Assembly (NCBI GenBank): GCA_023630585.1
Contig: CM042546.1
Coordinates: 18,614,810 to 18,678,809, forward strand
Direction of reading: 5' to 3'
DNA: 64,000 bases
DNA from: Cranoglanis bouderius
Taxonomy: Eukaryota; Chordata; Actinopteri; Siluriformes; Cranoglanididae
The position numbers were made by a program, and so were the translations under genes. Shown one piece after another: positions 1 to 12,375 of the stretch (position 1 is the stretch's first letter; every line of letters begins with the position of its first letter). The notes beneath the pieces were generated by a model. It had not been told where the DNA came from. It worked only from the letters and a program-made list of their open reading frames with translations, and searched no databases.

Positions 1-697
1 ATATGAATCTGGAATGATCGGTAGGTGTGTTGGTGTATTGACCTGCCCGCCTAGAAGCCCCGCCCCCTTGCCCTCATCTGAAATTTTGTTTTGAAAGATG
101 CAACCTCACTTTCGGGCCAGGAAAACGGAGAATGTTTTGTGTTCATTGATGTGAAATAAAATGTAATAGGTGTGATGTAGCTCATGTTTGACAAGTACCA
201 TCAGTTAATTGGATTTCTTCAAATTTAGACACGCTTTATTCCACTTTGTTGTTGGCAGGTCTGCTCAGAAAATACCCGAACACAGAATAGAATTCGGGAC
301 TTTTCCGCAAATTTAATATAGCGCTTTTCTTGCCGTTGTTGTTTACACTTTGCTGGATACTATTCGGTGGATTCTCTTGACATTTTATCAGATTTACAGT
401 CAGAACCCTTTCTGCGTTTAAGTTGGTGTGCTTGATTACAGGAAAAATAATTAATTACATTATTGGTGCTTGAGTGTGTATGATACAGCAGCGTTGTCAC
501 CAGGCCCGCATTCAACACACTACTGAATTATGCAATGATTACAATAAGTACAATTAATAGAGCTGCCTTGCTTTTTTTCCCTCTTTCCCTGTCCGCATCA
601 TTTAGTGTCGCTCAGCCAATGACCTGGAAGCCTTCAATGCATTTAAACAGTCCGTGAATCTACCTTATATTGCTGAACACTGCTTAATGGACATATA
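1..697. other. Noncoding left edge with a GC-box cluster
   Basis: No coding signal. At 46-72 the sequence CTGCCCGCCTAGAAGCCCCG then CCCCCTTG holds one strong GC box, which could be part of a promoter for a gene to the left. Nothing else is recognised. Confidence 0.3.
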
Positions 698-1073
698 GTC
701 AGCTTCAGAATTACTGGCACCTTTGGGAAAGATGAGTTAGGAAAAATGCCTTTGTGTTTGTGGTTAATTAGCTTGACGTCGCACTGAATATACCTGTATT
801 TAAGCAATATCACCTGAGAAAGTGTGCTGTTGTGTTGAATGTCCGCACGGTCATACACGAGGCCACAGGCTGCAGGTTGGAACTTCTATGGGTGCCAATA
901 ATTGTAACACGTGGTTTTTCTAAAAAATAATAATAATAAACAAGCATTTCCTTTTCTTAAAATAAATGTATTCAATTAAAGCTTTCAATTCTGACAGGTT
1001 TCTGTAGTGAATTAACCGCAAAGACATTTTTTTTCATCCCACCGCAACAAGGGTGCCAATAATTCTGGAGCCG
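698..1073. mobile_element. Tc1-like MITE, about 375 bp
   Basis: Inverted ends pair TCAGCTTCAGAATTACTGGC (from 699) with the reverse complement of the right end, CGGCTCCAGAATTATTGGCA. The interior is AT-rich with no open frame. It belongs with the 34.9-kb relic, which has the same terminus. Confidence 0.65.
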
Positions 1074-1866
1074 ATCTCATCGATTAGAAGGCAGCTGCCG
1101 ACATGGGCGCCACTGTAACTGGAATTAAAAAGTTGAAAAAAGTGAACTGAAACACGCGTGAATGTGAATATTGTATCTGTAGGTAGGAGGAAGGGACAGA
1201 GATTCAGATCACAGTCGGCACACAACACCAGCTGAACGCAGGAGGAAGACAATATGGCGGTAACATCATACCACAGAACCTGAAGAGGTTTTAATAATGC
1301 CGTGCGTCTCAAGATCTTTCAATTGGCTGAGATCTGCTTACCGGTTAGAACAGGAAAAGCTGAATGTTCTCATAATTAGTCATTAATAACTGAGTCCAGA
1401 TGTGTTTTTATGGTAGGTTTACGCAAATAAAGTATAAACACATTTTGATGTCTGAACAACTAGTTGTTTTTGTAGTTAAAATAGGTTAAGGTGTCTATAT
1501 TGCACTTCAGCTAGTTATTTCATTTTTTTCAACTGTTACAGAGCGAAATATCACAACCATAAATGCATTGTTCGAGGCGATCATATAACTGAAAAATAAT
1601 TAAATAGAGCCAGTCAGTTACTCGTTTATGCTTAGGACGAATCATCCCATCATAACCAGTTTATTAGTCTTCTGTATAATAGTCTGCTTTGTAGATTCTC
1701 ACACAGATTTGTTAATGACCAACACTGCACCAAAGTGACTATTGTTTTAAATGAAAGATGTGTGATGTTTAAAATGGTCTTCATATGGCTTACTCGTAGC
1801 ACTTTATTTGTTTAAGCAGTTTATGGGGGAATATTTGAGAACTGTTTCATAATCTCTGGATTCTCG

Positions 1867-1918
1867 TTTTTTTTTTGTTTTTTTTTTGTTTTTTTTGGTT
1901 TTTGTTTTTTTTGGTTTC
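1867..1918. repeat. T/G-rich tract
   Basis: Runs of T of 7-9 bases separated by single or double G. The A-rich complement gives a lysine-rich false frame. Confidence 0.85.
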
Positions 1919-2261
1919 TGACCTGTGGACTGGAATAAATCCCTCTGGAGTTTATGAAGCGATGTAACCAAAGTACTTATGTTGGTCATATGTTCATTTT
2001 TATAATCCTGTTTTAACTTTTCAGAATATTAAAGAATAAAGAATAAAGAATATGATGACATCGAATAAGATGGCTTTTAATACGTGTCTTTATTTATCCA
2101 GTGTTTCATGTAGCCGTGTGTGTGTAGGATTTTGTTGTATGTAAGGAATAAAACGGTGAGTGAGGTGTGCTGTTAGAGGAAAATAATCAAAGTTACCACC
2201 CTGAAGTCGTTTATTTTCCAGCAAGAGCCGATCCCCATATATATTCCATATATATTCCTCC

Positions 2262-2715
2262 TATACCACAGCAATTTGTTAACTATTAGAACTTTTTAAT
2301 TTATTAATAAATAACACCATGCAGTTTAACTGTTTATAGTTAGATTTAAAGTTGTGGGACGTCCGTGTGACGAGTTCGATCACGCTAATCACTTACGTCA
2401 TAGCAGCTTAAGGTTCTCCTGAGCACAGTTCAGAGACAGAAAACTTACAAAGCACCGACACTGGGGACTCCTTCCATAAATGTTAAATGAACATCTCCTC
2501 ACAGAGAGTTTCCATAGCAACAATTATGTTTTTCTTTGTTTATCCATTTATCATTAGGCTTAGTATTATAGAGAAGGTCCACCATACAAGTCCCGGTGAA
2601 TGAGTTGTTACTATAGAAACCATAATGTATTAGAAACAGCACATTAATAAATAAACGTGTGATTTGAATTACAGCTGGACCCACTGCCAGAGCTGCTGTT
2701 GTATATGAACATGAA
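2262..2715. repeat. Dispersed repeat family A, copy 1
   Basis: It shares TATACCACAG at the left with the copies at 6.2 and 8.7 kb, plus the core GAGTTGTTACTATAGAAACC and the ACATTAATAAATAAACGTG block. The complement of this core occurs at 8.8 kb. Probably a nonautonomous DNA element. Confidence 0.5.
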
Positions 2716-2749
2716 AAGTACAAGATTTAATACATGTGCATGTACAGTA

Positions 2750-3290
2750 CAGTCCCCTCTGAAAGTATTGGAACAGCAAGGCCAATTCTTTGTTTGTTCG
2801 TTTGTTTTTGCTATATACTGAATGCATTTGGGTTTGAGATCAAAAGATGAATTTGAGACGATAGATCAGAATTTTAGCTTTCATATCCTCATAGTTACAT
2901 TCATGGGGGAAAAAACAAAGTGGACCCTCCTTCAATTCTATGTTTTTATTTGTCAGGGCCTAAATAATAATTGTGTGGTCCTCACAAACTTCTAAAACAA
3001 ATAACCTCAGTTGACAACAACAACAACAACAAAAAAAACATTTCAATATGTAGTCATTTTTTTCCACAAAAAGTAAACCAATATTCAGAAACCATGTGGG
3101 GAAAAATAAGTACACCCTTCCTGTTTCCACAGTCATTAAGAGAGGAATTAGCAGCCAGGTGTTACTAAAGAAAATTCTGATCTATCGTCTGATCTGATGT
3201 TCATCTTTTGATCTCAAACCCAAATGTCTTCAGTGTTCAGCAGAAACAGCAAAATTGGCCTTGCTGTTCCAATACTTTCAGAGGGGACTG
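2750..3290. mobile_element. Tc1-like MITE with about 125-bp inverted repeats and a second repeat inside
   Basis: Both ends read CAGTCCCCTCTGAAAGTATT when oriented inward. The similarity continues through GGGTTTGAGATCAAAAGATG to CGATAGATCAGAATTTT. The left flank is TA; the right flank is CA, a likely mutation. The middle (about 2904-3130) is homologous to 59045-59265 in this window, so it is either a nested insertion or a shared internal segment. Confidence 0.8.
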
Positions 3291-6154
3291 CACTAGCACA
3301 TTCCTTTTACGTAATATTATATGAGTCTTTCTACTTGAAGGCAGAATGAATGATACAGCAGATAAAAATAATCAGCAAAAGATCTCCCTTTTATATTTAT
3401 TGTTGCTTTAAGCTTTTTGTTCCTTCAGAGTGGTATTTTAATGGGGAAAAATTTAGGATCATTTAGAAAGCCAGTGTAAAGGAGAAAGACGGTGTAGAGG
3501 ATGCTGGTACAGATGTTCGAGGAATCCAGAATCTGATTAAAAACCTACATGCATTTCCTCTGCTTATAGCATTACATCTCCTTAACCAAGTTTTCTTCTC
3601 TTCTCTGTTTCGATTAGATAAACGTGTCCCTGGTCCACAGTGTCTCGGCTCTGGGTCTGTATGGAAAATTAGTTCCATACCTCAATCACTAATAGTTTTG
3701 AGGTTGTAAGACATTTAAGAACAGCATAATATATTTTCAGGGTAGATGATGTGAAATATTCTGAGAGAGGTAACTGGTGGGATTGGATCTGTGCTGTTAG
3801 AAAAAATAAAAGGTTAGATCTAGAAGCTTTAAAATCTCTTTGCTTTGTCCCTCTGGGGAAACCATACACCATAATGAGTGTTTTAGAGCAGAAAGACCTC
3901 TTTTCTTGCAAAGAGCATAAAGAGGGCTTGAGACGGTATCAGGGATTACAATGGTTATTAAATTGGACCATTTAAATGCCAGAAAACATGTCTGCCTCTG
4001 CTTCACATAGGAAAGGTCAGAATTCCTGCTGCACAGCTTTTGATCCGGCCAGGGAAAAAAAAAAACAGCAAGGCTACACATATCCAATGAGGATTGTGCC
4101 CTTTGTTTTACACCTACAGGCTATATATGAAGGATACGTAACATCTGACCATGAATAAATAAAAAGAAATGAAACACTATTATTTTTCCAAAAATTATAC
4201 TGACCGTGCCCCGCAAAACCTGTGCTACATATTGATTCTGTAAAATGACATTTCAGACAATTCATGAGTTTGCAAGGACCTGTGGACACACCAGGAAAAC
4301 CTGTTGGACTTTCATTGCCAAATTCAGTAATGGAATCTTTCACACGTGTTCAGGTTAAACTCTGAGGTGGTGATATCTGACACTGAACAGCTTCAGTAAC
4401 TCAGGAGTGCTGCGCTAGTGATATTGTGTCGTCACATGAATGAAGGGATGTTATTTCTATCAAGCAGCTCCACAGCAATGCTTTTTACTTATCAAGCCAG
4501 AAAATAAATGCTGCTATAAATAAATAAATAAATACATACATACTGTCCCAATATAACTGAATTCACTCTAATTTGTAAATGTGGATGCAGACTTCATCAC
4601 CTTCACTGGAGTAGTTGACACATTTCTATACAAGAGGCACTGACCTTTTTGTGAAATCTTGGACAGACGAGCCACATGCTGCGCCGATTCAAAGACACTC
4701 TGATACCGTCACACGTTTTTCCTGGTTATTATATAACGTTACACTGAAAGACTAAAACACTTATAATTCACTAATCCACCTCTCGGTTTCGGAGGTGAAG
4801 CCAATTCTTCCTTTATGCTCAAATCACTGCCTTACAACAGGTTCACGAATCAGAATCAGATTTGTTCATGTCACTCGTTTCTAGGCAACTTTGGTGAATT
4901 GGGGCAATTAATGACACCAGCGAGCAATAATTACTTGTAATTGTAAGAGCCTCTGCAAATCAAGTCACAGAATGCATCAAGACCATTTTAAGAATATGAC
5001 ATGAAGTTAATAGCTTGTGGGTGTTATATAAGGGAATAGCATCACTTTTTTAGGAAAATTCGAATTCAGTTACGAATATCATGTGTTTTTGAAAACAATC
5101 TGAAATACAATACACAGACACAAAGACACAGTGGGGAAAACAGTCAGCAGGGTTGTGATTGAACAGTGACTGCATTTCGGTGTGGCTTTATTCCCAGGCA
5201 CTGATGAAAGAGAAATACAGCGCAATGCAAAAAGGAATTGCATTCACATCAAGTCAGAATTGAATTCTTAGAAAAAAGAAAAAAGAATGCAAGATTTTGC
5301 TTTTCAGTGTGGTACGTTTTCTGCATGTCACTAATGAAACGCAATACTTTTTGTGTTGTTGTTTTTTTTTTCACAAGTGCGACTGCTTTTCGTTCTGACA
5401 CGGAATCTTCTGGTTTAACTACATGGCCAAAAGTATGTGCACACCTGACCATCACACCCATATGTGGGCTTTCATCATGCTGTTGAATGCACTCAAGTGT
5501 CTAGAATATATTTGTATGCTGTATATTTAAGGGGCCCAAACCTGCTCCAGCATATATATTTGGCCATATAATGTATATCGCTGTAATGTCAACAGTCTTG
5601 ACCCACAATTTTATTTTTACATTGAGACAATAACGCAACCTTGCCACAGTGCACATGTATGATATGAACGCAAAAGAAAATTCCCTCATGTGCACTGGGA
5701 AATTAAACAAACTCACTCAACCAGTATTATTGATTTATGCAGCAATCATTTCTTAATTTAGAGGGGGGGGGGGGGGTTGCGAGGGAATGCAAAGGGATTG
5801 TTTTTTTTTAAAAATGACAGAACTCATATCCAAAGCAAACCATGTCAAAACTGATCATGTCAAAATCCTCGTGTTAATCACAACTGGAATGTTCTCCATT
5901 ATATTCTCCACCACTGTGTCAGAACAGTGATGATACAGAATAACCACTAGATGTCCACCAATTCCAAAATATTGTTCTGAGTAGGAGACAGAACATTCTG
6001 ACCACAAACGATATCCCAGAGCTTTTGTGATTAAAAATGTATATCTTGAGACGGACCAACTGAGCACTGTAATGCGATATGACTGAATGTATAATCTTTT
6101 ATTAAACAAAGCTATTTTAAAATAAACTGTCATTGGCTCCAGGTGTTTTATTCC
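3291..6154. other. Noncoding stretch, no recognised gene
   Basis: Only short chance frames occur. A G14 run lies at 5763-5776 and a TAAA tract near 4517-4540. I see no repeat with clear ends. Confidence 0.5.
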
Positions 6155-6466
6155 TCTTATACCACAGTAACTTGCCGACCATTATAAGCTCTGCTCTAAA
6201 CATGCTCTCCTTCAAGAAAGCTTCACTAAAACAACGATTATATGATTTTCTTTGTAAAATGGGAACACGACATAAATCAAGTACACATTCACCATATAAG
6301 TTTGTTTGAGTTATTTTATTACTATAGAAACAATAACGTATAAAACAAGCGCGTTATTTACCTGTGATTTGCTTTACCTCCAACACTACTGGTAGAGCTA
6401 TAAACTAAAAATGAATCAGCCTTGTAATCAACCAGATTTGAGAATTCAACAGTGTTGTGGTATAAA
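6155..6466. repeat. Dispersed repeat family A, copy 2 with both ends
   Basis: It begins TTATACCACAG and ends GAGAATTCAACAGTGTTGTG then GTATAA, so the termini are inverted (TATACCACA-type). The core ATTACTATAGAAACAATAACG is shared with the other copies. Confidence 0.5.
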
Positions 6467-6799
6467 AACAGCTAGAAATTCTCTGCCACACCAAAGACTG
6501 AACAAAGGGAGCGCCTTCTGTTTGTGAACTGCTCTTGAAGAACCCATGAACTGCTTGGATTTCGTCAAGGAGGAAATAGAGAAGTAGCATTGGGCTGACT
6601 GACTCATTTCTGCCCAACATTTCATACATGTTTTAAAGATTTTGCATCACTAGTTAGCAAAATGGATATTAGCTAACAGGAAATGCTTGAAGCTTTCATA
6701 AGCTCTTCGCAAGGCATGAGAAAAATATAAAAGGTCTTTTACTATATACTAATAACTGATGTTTGGGAGAAAACCCATGCCTGAAGCTCCACCTTCATT

Positions 6800-7465
6800 C
6801 TAGATAACTTACTATGAATTCCCAACTCTCTCTTTCTCCACTAGTGATGAAGCATCCACGTGACTGGGATTCTGCCCAAAGGCAATCACTTCTTTCCATA
6901 CTGAATGTTTTCTCACTTTCCTCGAAAATCAATGCATCACATGAAGAGCTGTCCAGCCACTGGCACTCACCGACTTCTTCATTTGATATCCGTGAGTAGC
7001 ACCATATTTCAGCCTGCAGTGAAGAGCTACTACGCCATCACTCATTTACTGTGGATAGCACCACACAGACACCCTAACGATGGCTGTAGATGTTCTTTCT
7101 TGGATAGCCTAAAGACAGCAATTACTAAGAACCTCTTACACTCAGGTCTCCATCACTGAACAGTTCATAACTTCAGATTGATACAAGAAACCTAAAGTTA
7201 AAGCTCTAATGATGCTCATACTCAAGTTCCTTTTAACACACTTAGCACTGCTTGACTTTACAGTCTAGAGTTATAGAAGAGTAATGATTTATAACCACAC
7301 TAACCTGGATGAGGATGGGTTCCCTTTTGAGTCTGGTTCTTCACAAGGTTTCTTCCTCTTGTCGTCTCAGGGCCGATTTAACTTTAAATATAATATCTGG
7401 ATTTCTATCAAGCTGTTTTGTGACAATGTCCATTAAAAGCGCTATATAAATAAAATTCTATTGAG
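6800..7465 (+). repeat. Dispersed repeat family B, copy 1
   Basis: The tail reads AAGGTTTCTTCCTCTTGTCG and GACAATGTCCATTAAAAGCG then CTATATAAATAAAATT. The middle carries ACACTTAGCACTGCTTGACT and AAGAGTAATGATTTATA. Similar blocks recur at 50.9 and 51.4 kb. No coding frame. Confidence 0.55.
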
Positions 7466-8044
7466 TTACTACACATGTCCCCCCCCTCCCAAGCCCAACC
7501 CCCTGCTGCTATGTTAAGACATCGTCTACCCTGTTTTGCATCACTATTCATCTTCATCATTATTATTCATCACTATTCCATTTGATCAATTTCATAAATT
7601 TCTACAAAGAAAGAGATTTCATCACAAGATTTCAGAATTGCCGGTAAGTACATTTTTGATCACTACAATTCATAGGTCCACAAATACTTGGGACAATCGC
7701 TGGGCGATAAACATGATACCCTTTGGTAGAATTACCAGTCAACTGAGAATGTCTGAAAAGTTGGGGTCTCATTGCTGGTAATAAATAAATGATTGAACAT
7801 CGACCGTTGAACTTAGCAGGCAGTTCACGAACAGCAATGCTCGCACATAACCAAAATGTTCTTAAAGCAGCAGGAATAGTACAGGAATGTAAACAAGTCT
7901 GATTCATGTTTTAAGAAATGGAGTACGGTCAAAAGAATGCTCTGAATGCTATTAAAATCAGTACTAGGTTCTGCCTCCAGGGGTGTAATGGGATAAACAT
8001 GCATATTAACAATACGGTTTTATGAAGCCCTTATAATGGCCAGG

Positions 8045-8125
8045 ACCTTTATGTAGATAGATAGATGGATTGACTGATCGATCAATCAATCACTTTATTA
8101 ATCCCAGAGGGAAATTCACAGAAAT
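8045..8125. repeat. LINE-type 3' tail fragment
   Basis: A short GATA tract, then CACTTTATTAATCCCAGAGG and GAAATTC. This phrase marks the 3' end of fish LINE copies. Only the tail is present. Confidence 0.45.
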
Positions 8126-8660
8126 CAAAACTTGACTTTTCAAGTTGTTGTTTTTTTTGTTGTTGTTTGTTGTTTTTTTATTTTAAGCAATTATTTAAAG
8201 TCAGTCGAACCAATATTCCAAGGTCTTGACTTCTCCTCAACCTGAATCGAACCAGTGGCATTTTCGGGGGGAAACTTTAGAGAAAAAAAAAACAATCCAG
8301 CCGCAGTGTTATGGGGCTCTAAGAGAACCGTGACATGACAAATCCCACATAAAGAAAAGCTCTGTGACAGCATCAAGACAGATTAGTCATGAATGTATTT
8401 TGTGCCCAGTTGCGGTTTTAACATTTACCCTTGTTCCGGGTTTACTCTGCTTATAAAACAATGACTGTTCTGGCTTATTGACCACAGCAGTTTTGGTCTC
8501 GGACTGTTCCTGGGACGTAAGAGGGTGAAAATGAACGACAGGAGGATTGGGCAGTGGCATTGGGGTTCCACTTAATTCTCCCACCATTTTTTTATTCTGT
8601 ACACTGTTTATCTGGGGTTTTTTAAATTTGTTTTGTTTTTAAACAATGTTAAATTCTGTC

Positions 8661-8975
8661 ATACCACAGCGCTACTGAATTCTCAAACCGGATTGGTCAG
8701 AAGGTGTGGATGAATTTTATGTAACTGCAGCTCAGACAGTAGTGCTGGCAGTAATTCACATCGCAGTTTGATATTAATCCATCCGTTCTAAAATGGTATT
8801 GTTTCTATAGTAACAACTCATTCACAGGTACTTGTATGCTGGACGAGCTACAGTATATAAACTAAGGTTTAAAAAAAAAAAAGATTAAAAACACTTTATT
8901 TAACAAAGACAAATGTCTGTATGTTGACAATTTAAAAAAATATATATTTATGGAAGGAGTCTCCAGTGTCAGCAC
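8661..8975. repeat. Dispersed repeat family A, copy 3 (inverted)
   Basis: It begins ATACCACAGCGCTACTGAAT and contains TTCTATAGTAACAACTCATT, the complement of the family core. It also shares GGAAGGAGTCTCCAGTGTC with copy 1 in inverse orientation. Confidence 0.5.
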
Positions 8976-9765
8976 TTTGTAACAGTCAAAGTAAAGTTTT
9001 TTGCCACATTAATATTCTATTAACTTCAAGAGAGAAAAAAAGAGCATCTGTAATAAATGGTGGTTAAAAGTATTCAATGCATTTAAAATCGCAATCGTTG
9101 GCAATCAGATGGTATCAGATAAACTCCCATTGTTGATTATTTTCCTATAACCACATGCCCCAGTGTGTTTTATTCCTTACTTATCATTACTCTTCAAAGT
9201 TAGGTATTGCTCTGGTTTTCTTGGATTGATATATTTTCCTTTATTTATTCCATGGACCTCAGAATCCATCTATAATTACACACGGGAGACAAACAAATGG
9301 CTCTTAACATTATATTATTTATTTGTCTTTGTACAATGTAATTACAATACAAATATGCAGGTTTAAATACAAAACTCTGTAAATAAAGATTAAAAATAAA
9401 CTCCACTGTTTCTCTTATCGCTAGATTACAGTTTACAATCAAGTTTATGAGGTAATTTAGTTTCCTTGTTTTCAAAAGAGATGTACATTTTTGTGGGGAC
9501 GCATGGACTAGAGCCCAGGGTAACCAGGAGTATCAACTCGTCCCGGCATCTTTATACATAAGATCATGGATAAGCTCGTTTAGAAGGGACATTTCCCCAG
9601 ATTACAAACACATTCGCTTTGGGAAAATTGAAATAGAACCCATTCAACAGGCTCCGTGTGTTAACCCTGTATATTAGTGGTTGGTGATCAACAAACTGGA
9701 TGGAAATATAGCAAATTTGTGCAAACTGTGTGGTCTTAGTGAATCATTTGTGAATATATTGTACC

Positions 9766-9810
<45 letters not shown>

Positions 9811-10188
9811 TCGGTGTTCTGTAAAGCACAGTGTGCAGTCTGGCTTTGAATATCTAGCTTTTATCCTACTCACTGAGAAACTCCAGACGCTGGAGTCAGA
9901 TCAAATCCAATCACTCAGCATGTTCTTTCTGAACACACCATGGACCCAACGCTGAGATCTGTGTTCATTTAAATCACTTTAGTATAACAAAACTACCAGA
10001 AAGCATGGATCACTATTGCAGAGTGAGGACTGTATCGGTATAAAAATACACAAAATGTCTGATGCACCGGAAGGAAGGATTCCCCGGACAGATAAATGGC
10101 TAGGGCGGTATCGCTTTGTTGAAAATACTTACTGTTCAGAGCATGTACACTGCTGAATATACTTTAGCCTTTGATATATGATTATTCG
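8976..10188. other. AT-rich noncoding stretch beyond numbl
   Basis: Apart from the TTA microsatellite I see no gene or bounded repeat. Confidence 0.5.
9766..9807. repeat. (TTA)14 microsatellite
   Basis: Pure TTA repeat of 42 bases. Confidence 0.97.
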
Positions 10189-10198
10189 TTTATTTATT
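10189..10198 (-). terminator. Candidate poly(A) signal pair for numbl
   Basis: Two overlapping AATAAA hexamers on the minus strand, about 1.38 kb past the numbl stop codon. The assignment is by motif and position only. Confidence 0.3.
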
Positions 10199-11578
10199 CT
10201 CCAGGATGATTAAAGAGTTCAAAACGAAAAAAAAGTTAAAAAGCCAGGAAACATATGTTATGTTCTTATTATGATAACAGAATTAAAAGAATGTACTACG
10301 AACAAGCGGGCATCGTATCAAATGACGATGTTCATGATTCCAGGACTTCTAATCCAAGTCTAGTTAAAAGCTTTCTGTAAACAACTCAATCTTCTCAACT
10401 CAATCCATCACAACGTTGCTCTCCAGCATTACTCATCTCTCCCATTCTCAGAAATGATCCCTACGTACACTTTCACATCAGGGCACTGCATTTTACCTCT
10501 TTGCCCACCATTTTCAAATCCAATTACAGGAAAAATGACATTCCATTCACCTTCAGTGTTAAGCCTGTTAGCACTAACCGGCATGATCTTTTTCACATAT
10601 TTTCACACGTACGTACTGCCTCATCAACAATGCCAGGCTTTCATGTAGCTCCAGGTTGTCGAGGCCGTGCTACTCGAACATGGATTCCTGACTGTGAAAT
10701 CAGGCTCAAGTCCAAACAGGCACATTTTTACGTTCTCTGTCTTGCGATCACTTACAGCTTTTAGACTCTTCTCCTACTACATTACCGGGGCCCTGATGTC
10801 AATTTGAAATTAGCTCTGTAGCTCTTTGTGCTAAGCGGTTTATCAGCATAATCAGCCTCTCAGTTTGATGTCCATGTGTTGCTGGCAAGATGCCGATATG
10901 ATGCTTCAGCTGTGACTCACAGGGCTTGAATAATAATTAGCATCCACAAACAGGGTGATAAATAAGAGGTGAAAAAAAAAAAACATGCTATTTACACTCT
11001 CATTTACTAGCAGTTCCATCAGTAAGTCTCCAATCATGCAGCCTCGTTCTCGGCTAGTGCATCCTCGGATAGCTTCTCCATCCTCCCAAATTATATGTGA
11101 TCCTTTTCCACAGAGGGTTAATGTAAAATAAATACAGGGAAACAACAAATAAGTACAAATTAAAGTTAAAATCTTTTCCACAATCAAATGACGTCATAAA
11201 TAAATTTTGGCCGCATCATAATCAGTCATTTGCTCCCTTTGCAGGTTTTGTCGAAGGTCATGTGATTCAGCTGATGGGGCCATTGCAGCAACAACAACCT
11301 CGAACCCAGAAGTCTTTCCATTCTTTAAAATTAAGTGACTACGCATGTTCTAGGATATTGTCATGTTCCCAGATCAAAAGTTTTATGCCTGCTTTTGGAA
11401 CGAGACAAAACGCATACTGGATAGTTGCCTACAGAGTAGGAGTGATCTTGAAGAGCAGGTGCAAATGTTAGAGGAACAAAAGTGGAGAACAAAAAGAAGC
11501 CAAAAGCAACAGGATGTGGGATTTCATTTCTCATTTCAGGGTCTATATATGTCAGGTGCCCATATACTGTAGGTGCAG
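10189..11578 (-). other. numbl: Probable numbl 3' UTR with candidate poly(A) signals
   Basis: From the stop codon leftward there is no coding signal. On the minus strand the first clear AATAAA hexamers downstream are two overlapping copies at 10198-10189 (TTTATTTATT on the plus strand). A UTR of about 1.4 kb would result. Weaker variant signals occur closer to the stop, so the true end is uncertain. Confidence 0.35.
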
Positions 11579-12375
11579 TTATAGCTCAATTTCAAAGGTC
11601 TTTTGTAAATCGTTGGAGAAAGGGTTGGGTGCCTTGGGTTGTGATTTGGACTCCAGAGCCGCCCACTTTGCCTCAAAGCGCTCTGCTTCCTGGGCATCGG
11701 CTGGAAGTTTGGACTGCTGTAGACTCTCCATTGGCCAGTTGCTGGTACTACCACCCCCACTTGTCATGGTGCCGTTCTGTGTAACGCTGCTGGAAGCTGC
11801 ACTGGTGGTGGAGGAGAGTGAGTTTTGTGAAAGCCCAGGAGACGCAGGTTGGTTGCTGAATGTAGCGCTAGCAAAGCCGCCGGCCAGGCTGGGAAAAGCC
11901 GAAGGACCACCACAGAGTGCGCCGGTCTTGGGCCCCATAGCGCCTCCGCCTGTGGAACCAGTGGCGCTGCAGAAGACATTTGCCACCATCTGCGAGGGTG
12001 TGATACCCACCACAGGCATGCTGGCATTGGGGTACGTCATACTGTTAGCCATGGCAGGCATATAGGGCTGCATAGGAACATAGCCCGGCTGCAGCGGCGG
12101 CTGGCCGTACATGCCCACAGGAGCTGGAGAGGTGTCAAAAGCCATAGGGAAGGGCTGCATGGATGAGGGCAGAGAGCCTGGAAGTATGGGTACACTGGGT
12201 ACTGGTGGGGGCTGCTGGGTAGGTGGTGGTGGCAGGGTGGGCGGAGTCTGCTGCTGGGCTTTCACTGCCTTGGAGACTTCCTCCAGCCAACGTTCAGCTT
12301 CCGATGGTGTGCGCCTGTGGCCAGTTGAAGGTGGAGACTGAACAGGGGGCTCGGCCTGGACCCACGAGCTGGTAA
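11579..12375 (-). CDS. numbl: numbl coding exon 8 (C-terminal region and stop)
   Basis: This last coding exon encodes about 265 residues. It contains HRRTPSEAERWLEEVSKAVK, a Gln/Pro-rich stretch, the conserved PVVGITPSQMVANVFCSA, a Ser/Thr-rich linker, and the end motif NPFSNDLQKTFEIEL with its stop at 11579-11581. NPF is the EH-domain ligand. Where vertebrate Numb/Numbl have DPF-E-A-Q-WAALE, this copy reads ERFEAKWAALE, so the alpha-adaptin-binding DPF is missing. The long glutamine run of human NUMBL is reduced to three Gln. Confidence 0.96.

Noticed and set aside
11514..12166. Plus-strand frames of 183 and 105 codons opposite numbl
   Set aside because: They are antisense shadows of the GC-rich last numbl exon, whose minus-strand frame has clear family motifs.
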